Shown here piece after piece: positions 38,714 to 47,734 of a stretch of DNA of 64,000 nucleotides (within the stretch, counting starts at the first letter, position 1; every line of letters starts with the position of its first letter). Below the pieces are notes generated by a model. It saw nothing but the letters and a program-made list of their open reading frames with translations, did not search any database and was not told where the DNA came from. The DNA is from Parasulfitobacter algicola. Its GTDB lineage: Bacteria > Pseudomonadota > Alphaproteobacteria > Rhodobacterales > Rhodobacteraceae. The stretch is taken from assembly GCF_013315265.1 (NCBI RefSeq), contig NZ_JABUFE010000004.1, positions 242,199 through 306,198 of the forward strand, given 5' to 3'. The position numbers were made by a program, and so were the translations under genes.

Positions 38714-40459
38714 ATGGCAGACGCCACGTTGAATATACAGGGTAAACGCGTTCTGTTCCGGCCGGGAACAGTTCTGAAATTATCTGTCTTGATCATCTTG
38801 ATTTTGCTGATCGTATTGCCATTACTGCGGACGGTTTTGTTCACTTTGCAGCCCGATACGATCAAGGCATGGTCGGATGTGCTTGGAAGCAGATTGTCGA
38901 AAAACCTGTTCTATAAACCGCTGACAAATACATTACTGATAGGCGTCGTCGTTTCAACAGGTTGCGTACTTATTGGCGGATTTCTGGCCTGGCTGGTCGT
39001 TATGACCAACGTACCGTTCCGAAAAACAATCGGTGTGATGGCAACGCTGCCCTTTATGATCCCGTCTTTTGCAGCCGCATTGGCTTGGGGCACATTGTTC
39101 AGAAATGACCGCGTCGGCGGACAGGTAGGTTTTTTGCAAGGGTCCGGCCTTGATATCCCCGACTGGTTAGCCTGGGGTATCGTGCCCACGCTAATCGTAC
39201 TGACGCTGCATTACTTCAGCCTTGCCTTCACGATCATTGCCGCAGCACTGGCAACGGTGAATTCTGATCTGGTCGAAGCCGCGCAAATTGCTGGCGCCAA
39301 GGGGCGCAAAATCCTGATGGGGGTTATTTTGCCCGTTACAACACCCGCACTGGTCGCTGCTGGATCGCTGTGCTTTGCCGGAGCTGTATCGAATTTCGCC
39401 ACCCCTGCCCTACTGGGCCTGCCAGTTCGGATGCAGACACTTTCAACCCGGCTTTTCGGTATGATCGAGGTCGGTCAAGTCGGACGCGGCTATGTCATCG
39501 GGATCATGCTGGTTATCATATCAGGTATTTTCCTATGGGCAGGGAACCGGGCCATTTCAGGCCGCAGGTCCTATGCCACGATTACGGGTAAAGGCGGGCG
39601 CGCCAAACGCTTTGATCTGCGCGGTGCACGCTGGCCTCTGTTTGCAATCGCCATGACCATTCTGACCGCATCAACTGTGGTACCGGTTATCGTCTTGTTT
39701 GCGTCCAGTTTCGCGCCATCTTCATCCGATCTGTTCGCAAACTGGACAGCGCATTACTGGATTGGTCAATCGACCCCTAATATCGCACAAGGCACCGCAG
39801 GGATTGTGCATAACCCCGATATTTTACGCGCACTTGGTGTTACGCTAAGTTTGGGCCTGGCGGTTGCCTTTACCGGTATGATCATCGGTCTACTGACGGC
39901 CTATACCTTGGCGCGATATCGCGAAGGCGTTATTTCCGCGGCCATCACACAGATCAGCTTTTTGCCCCTTCTTGTGCCCGGTATTGCCTTTGGGGCTGCT
40001 TATATCGCATACTTGGGCGCGCCGATCGGCCCGTTTCCCGCGCTATATGGAACCTTTGCATTGCTGGTGATTGCAGCAACGGCTTATCTGCTGCCGTTTT
40101 CGGTACAGACCGGACGGGCCGTTATTCAACAAGTGGGCGGAGAGCTGGAAGAAAGCGCGCGTATAACCGGCGCTGGTTTCGTCAAGCGTATGACTGCCAT
40201 CACAATGCCACTGGCCGTTCGCGGATTAGCGGCAGGAAGCATTCTGATCTTTGTCAAAATTATCCGCGATCTATCGTTGGTTGTTTTGCTTTTCACACCC
40301 ACAATGCCGGTTCTGTCGGTTGTGGCCTACCGCTATGCCTCAGAAGGGTTCGGACAATTCGCCAATGCCATTACCGTCGTTATTCTTAGTTTGTCGATCG
40401 TCACAACACTGATCGCAAACAGGCTTCAATCCAAATCCCAGCCCTGGCTGAACAACTGA
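38714..40459 (+). CDS. ABC permease with two fused membrane domains
   Basis: 581 residues from the ATG at 38714; an in-frame TTG at 38687 lies inside the spacer just after the hairpin. About twelve TM segments and two copies of the permease EAA loop are visible, one near EAAQIAGAKGRKILMGVILP and one near EESARITGAGFVKRMTAITMP. This duplicated architecture is that of FbpB/AfuB-type permeases, where one chain does the work of two. It forms the importer with the genes on either side. Confidence 0.93.
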   Translation: MADATLNIQGKRVLFRPGTVLKLSVLIILILLIVLPLLRTVLFTLQPDTIKAWSDVLGSRLSKNLFYKPLTNTLLIGVVVSTGCVLIGGFLAWLVVMTNVPFRKTIGVMATLPFMIPSFAAALAWGTLFRNDRVGGQVGFLQGSGLDIPDWLAWGIVPTLIVLTLHYFSLAFTIIAAALATVNSDLVEAAQIAGAKGRKILMGVILPVTTPALVAAGSLCFAGAVSNFATPALLGLPVRMQTLSTRLFGMIEVGQVGRGYVIGIMLVIISGIFLWAGNRAISGRRSYATITGKGGRAKRFDLRGARWPLFAIAMTILTASTVVPVIVLFASSFAPSSSDLFANWTAHYWIGQSTPNIAQGTAGIVHNPDILRALGVTLSLGLAVAFTGMIIGLLTAYTLARYREGVISAAITQISFLPLLVPGIAFGAAYIAYLGAPIGPFPALYGTFALLVIAATAYLLPFSVQTGRAVIQQVGGELEESARITGAGFVKRMTAITMPLAVRGLAAGSILIFVKIIRDLSLVVLLFTPTMPVLSVVAYRYASEGFGQFANAITVVILSLSIVTTLIANRLQSKSQPWLNN

Positions 40460-40468
40460 TGAAAACCC

Positions 40469-41527
40469 ATGCTTGAAATTAAAAATCTGACTAAGAAATT
40501 CAATGATATTGCCGCGGTCAAGGATGTCTCGATCTCGGTTCCGGATGGTGCATTTTTGGTTCTTTTGGGACCGTCCGGCTGTGGCAAAACCACCCTTTTG
40601 CGTATGCTGGCGGGGCTGGAACTGCCCAGTGCGGGACAGATCATATTTGGGGGTCAGACAGTATCGGACGGTGATAAAAACTGGTCTGTCGATCCTGCCA
40701 AGCGCAATTCGGGACTTGTCTTTCAATCCTATGCACTGTGGCCGCATATGTCGGTCCAAGGCAATGTCGAATGGCCTTTGAAAGTGGCAAACATGTCAAA
40801 ATCAGATCGTCTGGCACGCGTGACCGAAGTCTTGCAAATGCTGGATATCAATCATCTGGCTGACCGCTACCCCAATGAAATTTCAGGTGGTCAGCAGCAG
40901 CGTGTCGCCATCGCCCGTACGATCGCACCCAAGCCCAGTGTCTTGCTGTTTGACGAACCGCTGTCCAACCTGGACGCCAAACTGCGGGTTGAAATGCGCA
41001 CAGAACTGATGCGCTTGCACCGCGCAACCGGGGCCACGACCGTTTATGTAACCCACGATCAGATCGAAGCAATGACGATGGCTACCCATGTCGCCGTTAT
41101 GAATGACGGCCGTGTTCAACAATTTGGTACACCAGATGATCTGATCAATGCCCCTGAAACCTCATTCGTAGCGACGTTCGTAGGAACCCCGCCAAACAAC
41201 ATGATCCCGGTCATACAAAACGGCATCGGTCATATGATTGCAGATAAACACATGCCCTATCAGCCGCCGGCGGCAGATTGCCTGGCCATGTTCCGCGCTG
41301 AACGGCTGACACTTGCTGACGGCGAAACACCCACCAGTTTGCCAATGGAAATGGTCGAGATCAGCCCAATCGCGGGGCGTACCATGATCACTGGTCTAAA
41401 CAAGGATTTTCGATTGACCGCCATTGTTGATAATGCCCCTGCCTTGCGGATCGGTGATACAGTCCATATGCAACTGCCCGCACAACCCGATTGCTGGTTC
41501 GATGCAAACGGCGAAAGGATCAATTGA
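40469..41527 (+). CDS. ABC transporter ATP-binding protein
   Basis: 352 residues. Walker A GPSGCGKTT (about 33-41), Q-loop near LVFQSYALWPHM, signature SGGQQQR, Walker B LLFDEPLSNLD and the H-loop THD are complete. A C-terminal TOBE-like domain (about 240-350) is present. It energises the importer. Its stop shares one base with the start of the following phosphatase (TGATG), so the phosphatase is made with the importer. Confidence 0.96.
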   Translation: MLEIKNLTKKFNDIAAVKDVSISVPDGAFLVLLGPSGCGKTTLLRMLAGLELPSAGQIIFGGQTVSDGDKNWSVDPAKRNSGLVFQSYALWPHMSVQGNVEWPLKVANMSKSDRLARVTEVLQMLDINHLADRYPNEISGGQQQRVAIARTIAPKPSVLLFDEPLSNLDAKLRVEMRTELMRLHRATGATTVYVTHDQIEAMTMATHVAVMNDGRVQQFGTPDDLINAPETSFVATFVGTPPNNMIPVIQNGIGHMIADKHMPYQPPAADCLAMFRAERLTLADGETPTSLPMEMVEISPIAGRTMITGLNKDFRLTAIVDNAPALRIGDTVHMQLPAQPDCWFDANGERIN

Positions 41528-42129
41528 TGCGCATTCTTTTGGTACGACACGGGCAATCGGAATGGAATGCAACACATCGCCTGCAAGGTCAGGCCGATAT
41601 TAATCTGTCTGAATTGGGCAAGACACAAGCAGATAATCTGCGACCTGTGATTGAAAGTATCAAACCCTGCCGCGCCATCAGTTCTGATTTACAGCGCGTA
41701 CAGGACACAGCCAAACGGATCGGGGCAAAGGATTTTGATCTAACAGATCAGTTGCGCGAAATCGATGTGGGTGATTGGACAGGGCGTACGACCCAAGACA
41801 TTCAAGCCCAGGATATGCAGGCCTATCTTGGCTGGCGTGCGGGCACATCAACCCCGCCGGGTGGCGAAAGCTGGAATGATTTTGCTGACCGCGTTTGCGC
41901 TGTCATCGAAAAGGCGCATGAAACGCCTTGCAAAAATCTGTTGGTCGTCTGCCATGGCGGCGTCATTCGTGCGATCCTTCAGCGATATCTTATGCTTCAA
42001 CCTGCCAACATAATCCCGGTGGCCCCAGCCAGTCTGTCCGCTATTCGGTTGGCTACAGATAAAAAACCAGCCCGGCTTGAGCTATTTAACTATCGCCCCG
42101 TTCAACTTGATCTGGAAGCACCCGATTGA
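41527..42129 (+). CDS. Histidine phosphatase family protein
   Basis: 200 residues from the ATG at 41527; longer frames run into the ATPase gene. The catalytic motif LVRHGQSEWN at 5-14 and the second His in VVCHGGVIRA near residue 142 define the phosphoglycerate mutase-like branch. Members with this layout are often small-molecule phosphatases. The one-base overlap with the importer ATPase suggests that it acts on the imported compound. Confidence 0.9.
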   Translation: MRILLVRHGQSEWNATHRLQGQADINLSELGKTQADNLRPVIESIKPCRAISSDLQRVQDTAKRIGAKDFDLTDQLREIDVGDWTGRTTQDIQAQDMQAYLGWRAGTSTPPGGESWNDFADRVCAVIEKAHETPCKNLLVVCHGGVIRAILQRYLMLQPANIIPVAPASLSAIRLATDKKPARLELFNYRPVQLDLEAPD

Positions 42130-42207
42130 CCCGAACACTGTGCCCACCGCAACTAATTCGTTGGTAACTGGCAGTACTGAACTGCTTTGGCGCAATTCAT
42201 TCAATCA

Positions 42208-42236
42208 TTGACTTTCTTACCGATATGTCGTGAAAT
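42208..42236 (+). promoter_or_regulatory. Candidate promoter of the XRE-cupin gene
   Basis: TTGACT (42208-42213), a 17-base spacer and TGAAAT (42231-42236) make a plausible sigma-70-type promoter 27 bases before the regulator ATG. It lies in the 133-base gap after the phosphatase gene, which marks a new transcription unit. Confidence 0.45.
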
Positions 42237-42262
42237 TTTCTATCTTTTTTTCACGGAATGCC

Positions 42263-42820
42263 ATGAAACCGCAGAAAACACTTGGTGCCGATCTTCGCGC
42301 GATCCGGAAATCCCGGAAAATAACGCTTGAGGTTCTGGCAGAAAAACTTGGCAAATCTGTCGGGTGGCTTAGTCAGATCGAACGCGATATCTCGGAACCT
42401 GATAATGCTGACCTGCAACGCATCGCGCAAATCTTTGGCGTTCCTGTATCTTTGTTCTTTGGTATCAGCCCTGCGGCCCCGGATGAGCAGGGTAAGATCG
42501 TAAGGGCCGATCAACGCCGGATCATTGGCGAACGTGCTGGCGGGTTGATTGAAACGCTGTTGTCCCCCGATCTGACCGATAATTTTGAAGTCGTTCATTC
42601 GACTTTTCAGCCAGGGGCCGACCAGTCTGATCCGGTTTTCCGGCAAACACAGGAATTGGCTTATCTGGTGTCCGGGAAATTAGATATCAGGCTGGATAAT
42701 GTGGCCTTTACTATAGCGACGGGCGATTCCTTTCGCATCCGCAATCAAAGCTTTCGCTGGTCCAATCCGTATGATGCCCCGGCCATCGCGGTTTGGGTCA
42801 TTTCACCCCCTGTGTATTAA
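42263..42820 (+). CDS. XRE family regulator with cupin domain
   Basis: 185 residues from the ATG at 42263; an in-frame GTG at 42230 overlaps the likely -10 element. HTH_3 domain at about 8-62 (with VLAEKLGKSVGWLSQIERDIS) and a C-terminal cupin (about 100-183). Regulators of this architecture often control amine or amino-acid catabolism. It lies 12 bases before two sarcosine/dimethylglycine dehydrogenase-like genes and probably regulates them. Confidence 0.92.
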   Translation: MKPQKTLGADLRAIRKSRKITLEVLAEKLGKSVGWLSQIERDISEPDNADLQRIAQIFGVPVSLFFGISPAAPDEQGKIVRADQRRIIGERAGGLIETLLSPDLTDNFEVVHSTFQPGADQSDPVFRQTQELAYLVSGKLDIRLDNVAFTIATGDSFRIRNQSFRWSNPYDAPAIAVWVISPPVY

Positions 42821-42832
42821 GGACAGACACCT

Positions 42833-45277
42833 ATGGAAAACTTTCCAACAACGGCCCGCGTGGTGATTATTGGTGGTGGTGTAGTTGGGGCATCCAGCCT
42901 GTATCATTTGGCACAAGCCGGCTGGACTGATTGTGTTCTGCTGGAAAAGAATGAACTGACCGCAGGGTCGACATGGCATGCGGCAGGAAATATTCCCACG
43001 TTTTCGTCCAATTGGACGGTCATGAATATGCAGCGCTATTCAACAGACCTGTATCGTCAGATTGCAGATAAGGTTGATTATCCGATCAATTATAACGTCA
43101 CAGGTTCAGTTCGTCTGGCCCATAGTACGGAACGCATGCAGGAATTTGAACATGTTCGTAGCATGGCCCGCGCGCAGGGTATGAGCATGGATATAATGTC
43201 GGTGGATGATCTAAAGGCGGCCTATCCCTTTATGGAAACGCATGATCTGACAGGCGGACTTTGGGACCCGGTTGATGGCGATATGGATCCGGCACAAATC
43301 ACCCAAGCCTTTGCCAAAGGTGCGCGTGACGCCGGGGGGCGCATCTTGCGCTTTACGCCCGCAACAGGCGTCAGTCGTGATGCTGATGAATGGATCGTAC
43401 ATACGGAAAAGGGTGACATTCGATGCGAATTTATCGTGAATGCCGCTGGATACTATGCGCAGAACGTCGGGGAATGGTTTCGCCCCCATGGTGGGCGGCA
43501 AGTCCCTATGATGGTAATGAGCCATCAGTATATGCTGACCGATGAAATTTCTGAAGTTGCCGAATGGACCAAGGATAATGGCGGCAAGCTGCCCCTTTTG
43601 CGTGACGTCGACAGCTCGTACTATCTGCGTCAGGAAAAGACCGGTCTGAACCTTGGGCCGTATGAACGCAATTGCAAAGCCCATTGGGTGACACCGGACG
43701 ATCCAATGCCAGATGATTTCAGTTTCCAGCTGTATCCCGATGATCTGGACCGCCTGGAATGGTACATCGAAGATGCCATGGCTCGTGTGCCGCTGCTGGC
43801 ACAAACCGGAATAAGCAAGGTAATCAACGGTCCGATCCCGTATTCACCCGATGGCAATCCGTTAATTGGGCCGATGCCGGGTGTGCCAAATGCGTTTGAG
43901 ACTTGTGTCTATACCTTCGGCATTGCCCAAGCCGGCGGGGCCGGTAAGATTTTGGCCGAATGGATCACCGAAGGCCAGACCGAATGGGACTGTTGGTCGC
44001 TGGATCCGCGCCGTTTTACCGCCCATGCCGACATGGATTACTGCATTCAAAAAGGGATGCAAGTTTACGGCCATGAATACGCGATTCACTTCCCGCATCA
44101 GGAATGGCCTGCGGGACGTGATAAAAAACTATCGTCCATTGATGCAAAAATCCGCGAAATGGGCGGGGTGATGGGCGCTTACAATGGTTGGGAACGTGCA
44201 AATTGGTTCGCCAACGACGGTGATGATACCCTTGCAGCCGCTACACAAACATGGCTACGTGACGGGCCTTGGGCTGAACGTGTTCGTGAAGAATGCGAAG
44301 CCGTGCAAAACGGTGTGGGCGTTTTGGATCTGCCCGGATTTTCCCGCTTTGCTTTGTCTGGTGATGGGGCAGCAGAATGGTTGCGCAGCCTGATCGCGGG
44401 GCCATTGCCAAAAGTCGGACGTATGACGCTTGGCTATTTCCCTGACAGCCGCGGTCGCATCCTGACGGAAATGTCGATCATTCGCCATGCCAAGGATGAG
44501 TTTACCCTGATCACCGCCGCCGTGGCGCAATGGCACGATTATGAATACCTCAAGGCACATCTTGCCGCGGGTTTAAGCCTGACCGATCAAACCGATCAGA
44601 TGTCGACATTGATCATAAGTGGCCCCAAATCGCGCGATCTGCTGTCTCGGCTGACTGATGCGGATCTGACAATGCCCTGGCTGACGCATCAAAAAGCCAC
44701 CGTTGCGGGGGCTGTATGCCATCTGTTGCGTGTCAGCTATGCGGGTGAATTGGGGTGGGAAGTGCATGCCACAATGGCGGATATCCCCGCAATCTATGAT
44801 GCAGTGCTGAAGGGTGAGGCGAAACCCATTGGTATGTATGCACTTGGCAGTTTGCGGTTGGAAAAAGGCTACCGCGCTTGGAAACAGGATTTATCGACGG
44901 ATTATACCTTGTTCGAAGGGGGGCTGGATCGCTTTGTCCGTCTTGAGAAACCTCAGGATTTTCCCGGCAAAGCAGCGCTGAAGGCAGAACAGGACACAGG
45001 GCCAAAACGTCGTTTTGTCACCCTGATCATCGATGCAGGCGATTACGATGCGCCACATATGGCACCGATCTGGCATGGTGATCAGATCGTGGGCGAAGTC
45101 ACGTCGGGCGGATGGGGATACCGCATCAATGCGTCAATCGGTTTGGGCATGGTCCGGGCCGATCTTGCAACGCCGGGTACCGCGCTTGAGGTCGAGATTT
45201 TTGGTCATAAACATAAAGTGACAGTTCAGCCCGATGCACCGCTTTGGGACCCTGAAAATTCTAGGCTAAAGGCTTAG
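42833..45277 (+). CDS. FAD-dependent oxidoreductase/GcvT fusion, dimethylglycine or sarcosine dehydrogenase-like
   Basis: 814 residues. FAD-binding GGGVVGASSLYHL near residue 13; the Trp-His of GSTWHAAGN is the site where FAD is covalently bound in mammalian dimethylglycine and sarcosine dehydrogenases. An oxidase domain (about 1-370), a linker domain, then GcvT and GcvT C-terminal domains (about 430-810) follow. Such enzymes remove N-methyl groups and pass formaldehyde to tetrahydrofolate. The exact amine cannot be told. It shares its layout with the gene 5 bases downstream. Confidence 0.9.
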   Translation: MENFPTTARVVIIGGGVVGASSLYHLAQAGWTDCVLLEKNELTAGSTWHAAGNIPTFSSNWTVMNMQRYSTDLYRQIADKVDYPINYNVTGSVRLAHSTERMQEFEHVRSMARAQGMSMDIMSVDDLKAAYPFMETHDLTGGLWDPVDGDMDPAQITQAFAKGARDAGGRILRFTPATGVSRDADEWIVHTEKGDIRCEFIVNAAGYYAQNVGEWFRPHGGRQVPMMVMSHQYMLTDEISEVAEWTKDNGGKLPLLRDVDSSYYLRQEKTGLNLGPYERNCKAHWVTPDDPMPDDFSFQLYPDDLDRLEWYIEDAMARVPLLAQTGISKVINGPIPYSPDGNPLIGPMPGVPNAFETCVYTFGIAQAGGAGKILAEWITEGQTEWDCWSLDPRRFTAHADMDYCIQKGMQVYGHEYAIHFPHQEWPAGRDKKLSSIDAKIREMGGVMGAYNGWERANWFANDGDDTLAAATQTWLRDGPWAERVREECEAVQNGVGVLDLPGFSRFALSGDGAAEWLRSLIAGPLPKVGRMTLGYFPDSRGRILTEMSIIRHAKDEFTLITAAVAQWHDYEYLKAHLAAGLSLTDQTDQMSTLIISGPKSRDLLSRLTDADLTMPWLTHQKATVAGAVCHLLRVSYAGELGWEVHATMADIPAIYDAVLKGEAKPIGMYALGSLRLEKGYRAWKQDLSTDYTLFEGGLDRFVRLEKPQDFPGKAALKAEQDTGPKRRFVTLIIDAGDYDAPHMAPIWHGDQIVGEVTSGGWGYRINASIGLGMVRADLATPGTALEVEIFGHKHKVTVQPDAPLWDPENSRLKA

Positions 45278-45281
45278 CATC

Positions 45282-47729
45282 ATGGTAAAAACGATCCCCT
45301 CAAAAACGCGCGTTGTCATCATCGGCGGCGGCGTCATCGGCTGTTCGGTCGCCTATCATCTGACCAAATTGGGTTGGAAAGATGTTGTGCTGCTGGAACG
45401 CAAAAAGCTGACCAGTGGCACAACGTGGCACGCAGCCGGGCTGATCGCGCAATTGCGTGCGACCAAAAATATGACCAAGCTAGCCAAATACAGTCAGGAA
45501 TTATACGGATCGCTTGAGGCAGAAACCGGCGTCGCCACAGGCTTTCGCCGCTGCGGATCGATCACCGTTGCCCTGACCGATGCCCGCAAAGAAGAGATTC
45601 TGCGCCAAGCGTCCATGGCACGCGCGTTCGGGGTTGAGGTCGAAGAAATCTCACCAACCGAAATCAAGGCGCGCTATCCGCACGTCAATATCGATGATAT
45701 CAAAGCCGGGGTTTATTTGGGTAAAGACGGCCAAGGCGATCCAAGTAATATTGCTTTGGCTTTGGCCAAAGGTGCGCGTCAGCACAGCGCGCAAATCCTT
45801 GAACAGGTTCTGGTGACGGGCATTCGCAAAGATGGCAAACGCGTTACGGGTGTTGACTGGCAACGCGGCGATGAAACTGGCTTTTTACAAGCTGATATGG
45901 TCGTGAATTGCGGCGGCATGTGGGGCCATGAAGTTGGCCGGATGGCTGGCGTGAATGTACCGCTGCATGCCTGCGAACACTTCTATATCGTCACGGAAAG
46001 CATTCCAGATCTGCCGCAATTGCCTGTTCTGCGCGTGCCCGATGAATGTGCATATTATAAAGAAGATGCGGGCAAAATGCTGCTTGGTGCTTTCGAACCC
46101 AACGCGAAACCATGGGCGATGGACGGCATCCCAAAAGACTTTGAATTCGATCAATTGCCCGAAGATTTTGACCATTTCGAACCGATTTTGGAAGCCGCCG
46201 TGAACCGCGTACCGATGCTGGCGAATGCGGGCATTCATACGTTTTTCAATGGCCCCGAAAGTTTTACCCCTGATGATGCCTATCACCTTGGCCTTGCGCC
46301 CGAATTGGGTAACTTTTGGGTTGCCGCCGGATTTAACTCCATTGGTATTCAATCAGCAGGGGGCGCTGGCATGGCGCTGGCGGAATGGATGGATACGGGC
46401 GAAAAGCCCTTTGATCTGGGCGATGTGGATATCAGCCGGATGCAACCGTTTCAGGGCAACAAAACCTATCTGTTTGAACGATCCAAGGAAACGCTTGGCC
46501 TGCTTTATGCAGATCATTTCCCGTTTCGGCAAAAGGCCACAGCCCGCGGTATCCGCCGCACGCCCTTTCATGAACATCTAAATGCCGAAGGTGCTGTTTT
46601 CGGTGAATTGGCTGGATGGGAACGCGCCAATTGGATCGCTGATCCCGGACAGAACGCTGAATATGAATACAGTTGGACGCGACAAAACTGGTTTGACAAC
46701 GTCGCCCGTGAACATCGCGCGATCCGGGAAAATGTCGGAATGTATGACATGACATCCTTTGGCAAAATCCGTGTGGATGGACCGCAAGCCGAAGCGTTTT
46801 TGAACCATGTCTGCGGTGGCAATCTATCGGTGCCTGTGGGCAAAATCATATATACTCAGTTTTTGAATTCCCGCGCAGGAATTGAGGCGGACGTGACAGT
46901 AACACGCCTGTCTGAGACATCTTATATCGTTGTCACCCCTGCGGCGACGCGTCTGGCCGATCAGACATGGCTGGAACGTCATATGGACGATTTTAACGTC
47001 TTTATTCATGACGCCACAAATGCTGAAGCCGTACTGGCAGTCATGGGCCCCAAGTCGCGGCATTTGCTGCAAAAAGTGTCGCCTGCCGATTTCACCAATG
47101 CCACAAACCTATTTGGAACTGCGCAGAATATCGAAATCGGGATGGCGCTGGCCCGCGTACACCGCGTCACATATGTGGGTGAACTGGGATGGGAAATTTA
47201 CATCCCCACCGACATGGCTGCATATGTTTTTGAGGTTCTGCGCGATGCAGGGCGTGATATGGATCTGAAGCTTTGCGGAATGCATATGATGGACAGTTGC
47301 CGCATGGAAAAAGGCTTTCGCCATTTCGGTCATGACATCACTTGCGAAGATCATGTGCTTGAAGCCGGGTTAGGCTTTGCCGTAAAAACAGACAAGTCAA
47401 ATTTTATCGGCCGCGATGCCGTGCTAAAACGACGCGATGATGGTTTGCAATCTCGACTGGTGCAGTTCAAGCTGACCGAACCGCAACCGCTTTTGTATCA
47501 TGCGGAACCCATTTTGCGCGACGGGCAAGTGATCAGTTATCTGACCTCAGGCGCCTATGGACATACATTGGGCGCGGCACTGGGGATGGGATATATCCCT
47601 TGCGCTGGGGAAAGTGCTGCCGGTATCTTAGCCTCAAGCTATGAAATCGAAATCGCCGGCACGCGGGTTAGAGCAGAGCCATCGCTGAAACCTTTTTATG
47701 ATCCCACATCTGAACGCGTGAAAGTCTAA
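45282..47729 (+). CDS. FAD-dependent oxidoreductase/GcvT fusion, second copy
   Basis: 815 residues, paralogous to the preceding protein in every domain: GGGVIGCSVAYHL, GTTWHAAGL (FAD-linking His), a GcvT domain with MGPKSRHLL and a GcvT C-terminal domain near the end. The GTTWHAAGL form is closest to classical dimethylglycine/sarcosine dehydrogenases. Spacing of 4 bases to its partner implies one transcript. A two-step path (for example dimethylglycine then sarcosine) is a reasonable inference. Confidence 0.9.
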   Translation: MVKTIPSKTRVVIIGGGVIGCSVAYHLTKLGWKDVVLLERKKLTSGTTWHAAGLIAQLRATKNMTKLAKYSQELYGSLEAETGVATGFRRCGSITVALTDARKEEILRQASMARAFGVEVEEISPTEIKARYPHVNIDDIKAGVYLGKDGQGDPSNIALALAKGARQHSAQILEQVLVTGIRKDGKRVTGVDWQRGDETGFLQADMVVNCGGMWGHEVGRMAGVNVPLHACEHFYIVTESIPDLPQLPVLRVPDECAYYKEDAGKMLLGAFEPNAKPWAMDGIPKDFEFDQLPEDFDHFEPILEAAVNRVPMLANAGIHTFFNGPESFTPDDAYHLGLAPELGNFWVAAGFNSIGIQSAGGAGMALAEWMDTGEKPFDLGDVDISRMQPFQGNKTYLFERSKETLGLLYADHFPFRQKATARGIRRTPFHEHLNAEGAVFGELAGWERANWIADPGQNAEYEYSWTRQNWFDNVAREHRAIRENVGMYDMTSFGKIRVDGPQAEAFLNHVCGGNLSVPVGKIIYTQFLNSRAGIEADVTVTRLSETSYIVVTPAATRLADQTWLERHMDDFNVFIHDATNAEAVLAVMGPKSRHLLQKVSPADFTNATNLFGTAQNIEIGMALARVHRVTYVGELGWEIYIPTDMAAYVFEVLRDAGRDMDLKLCGMHMMDSCRMEKGFRHFGHDITCEDHVLEAGLGFAVKTDKSNFIGRDAVLKRRDDGLQSRLVQFKLTEPQPLLYHAEPILRDGQVISYLTSGAYGHTLGAALGMGYIPCAGESAAGILASSYEIEIAGTRVRAEPSLKPFYDPTSERVKV

Positions 47730-47734
47730 AAACC

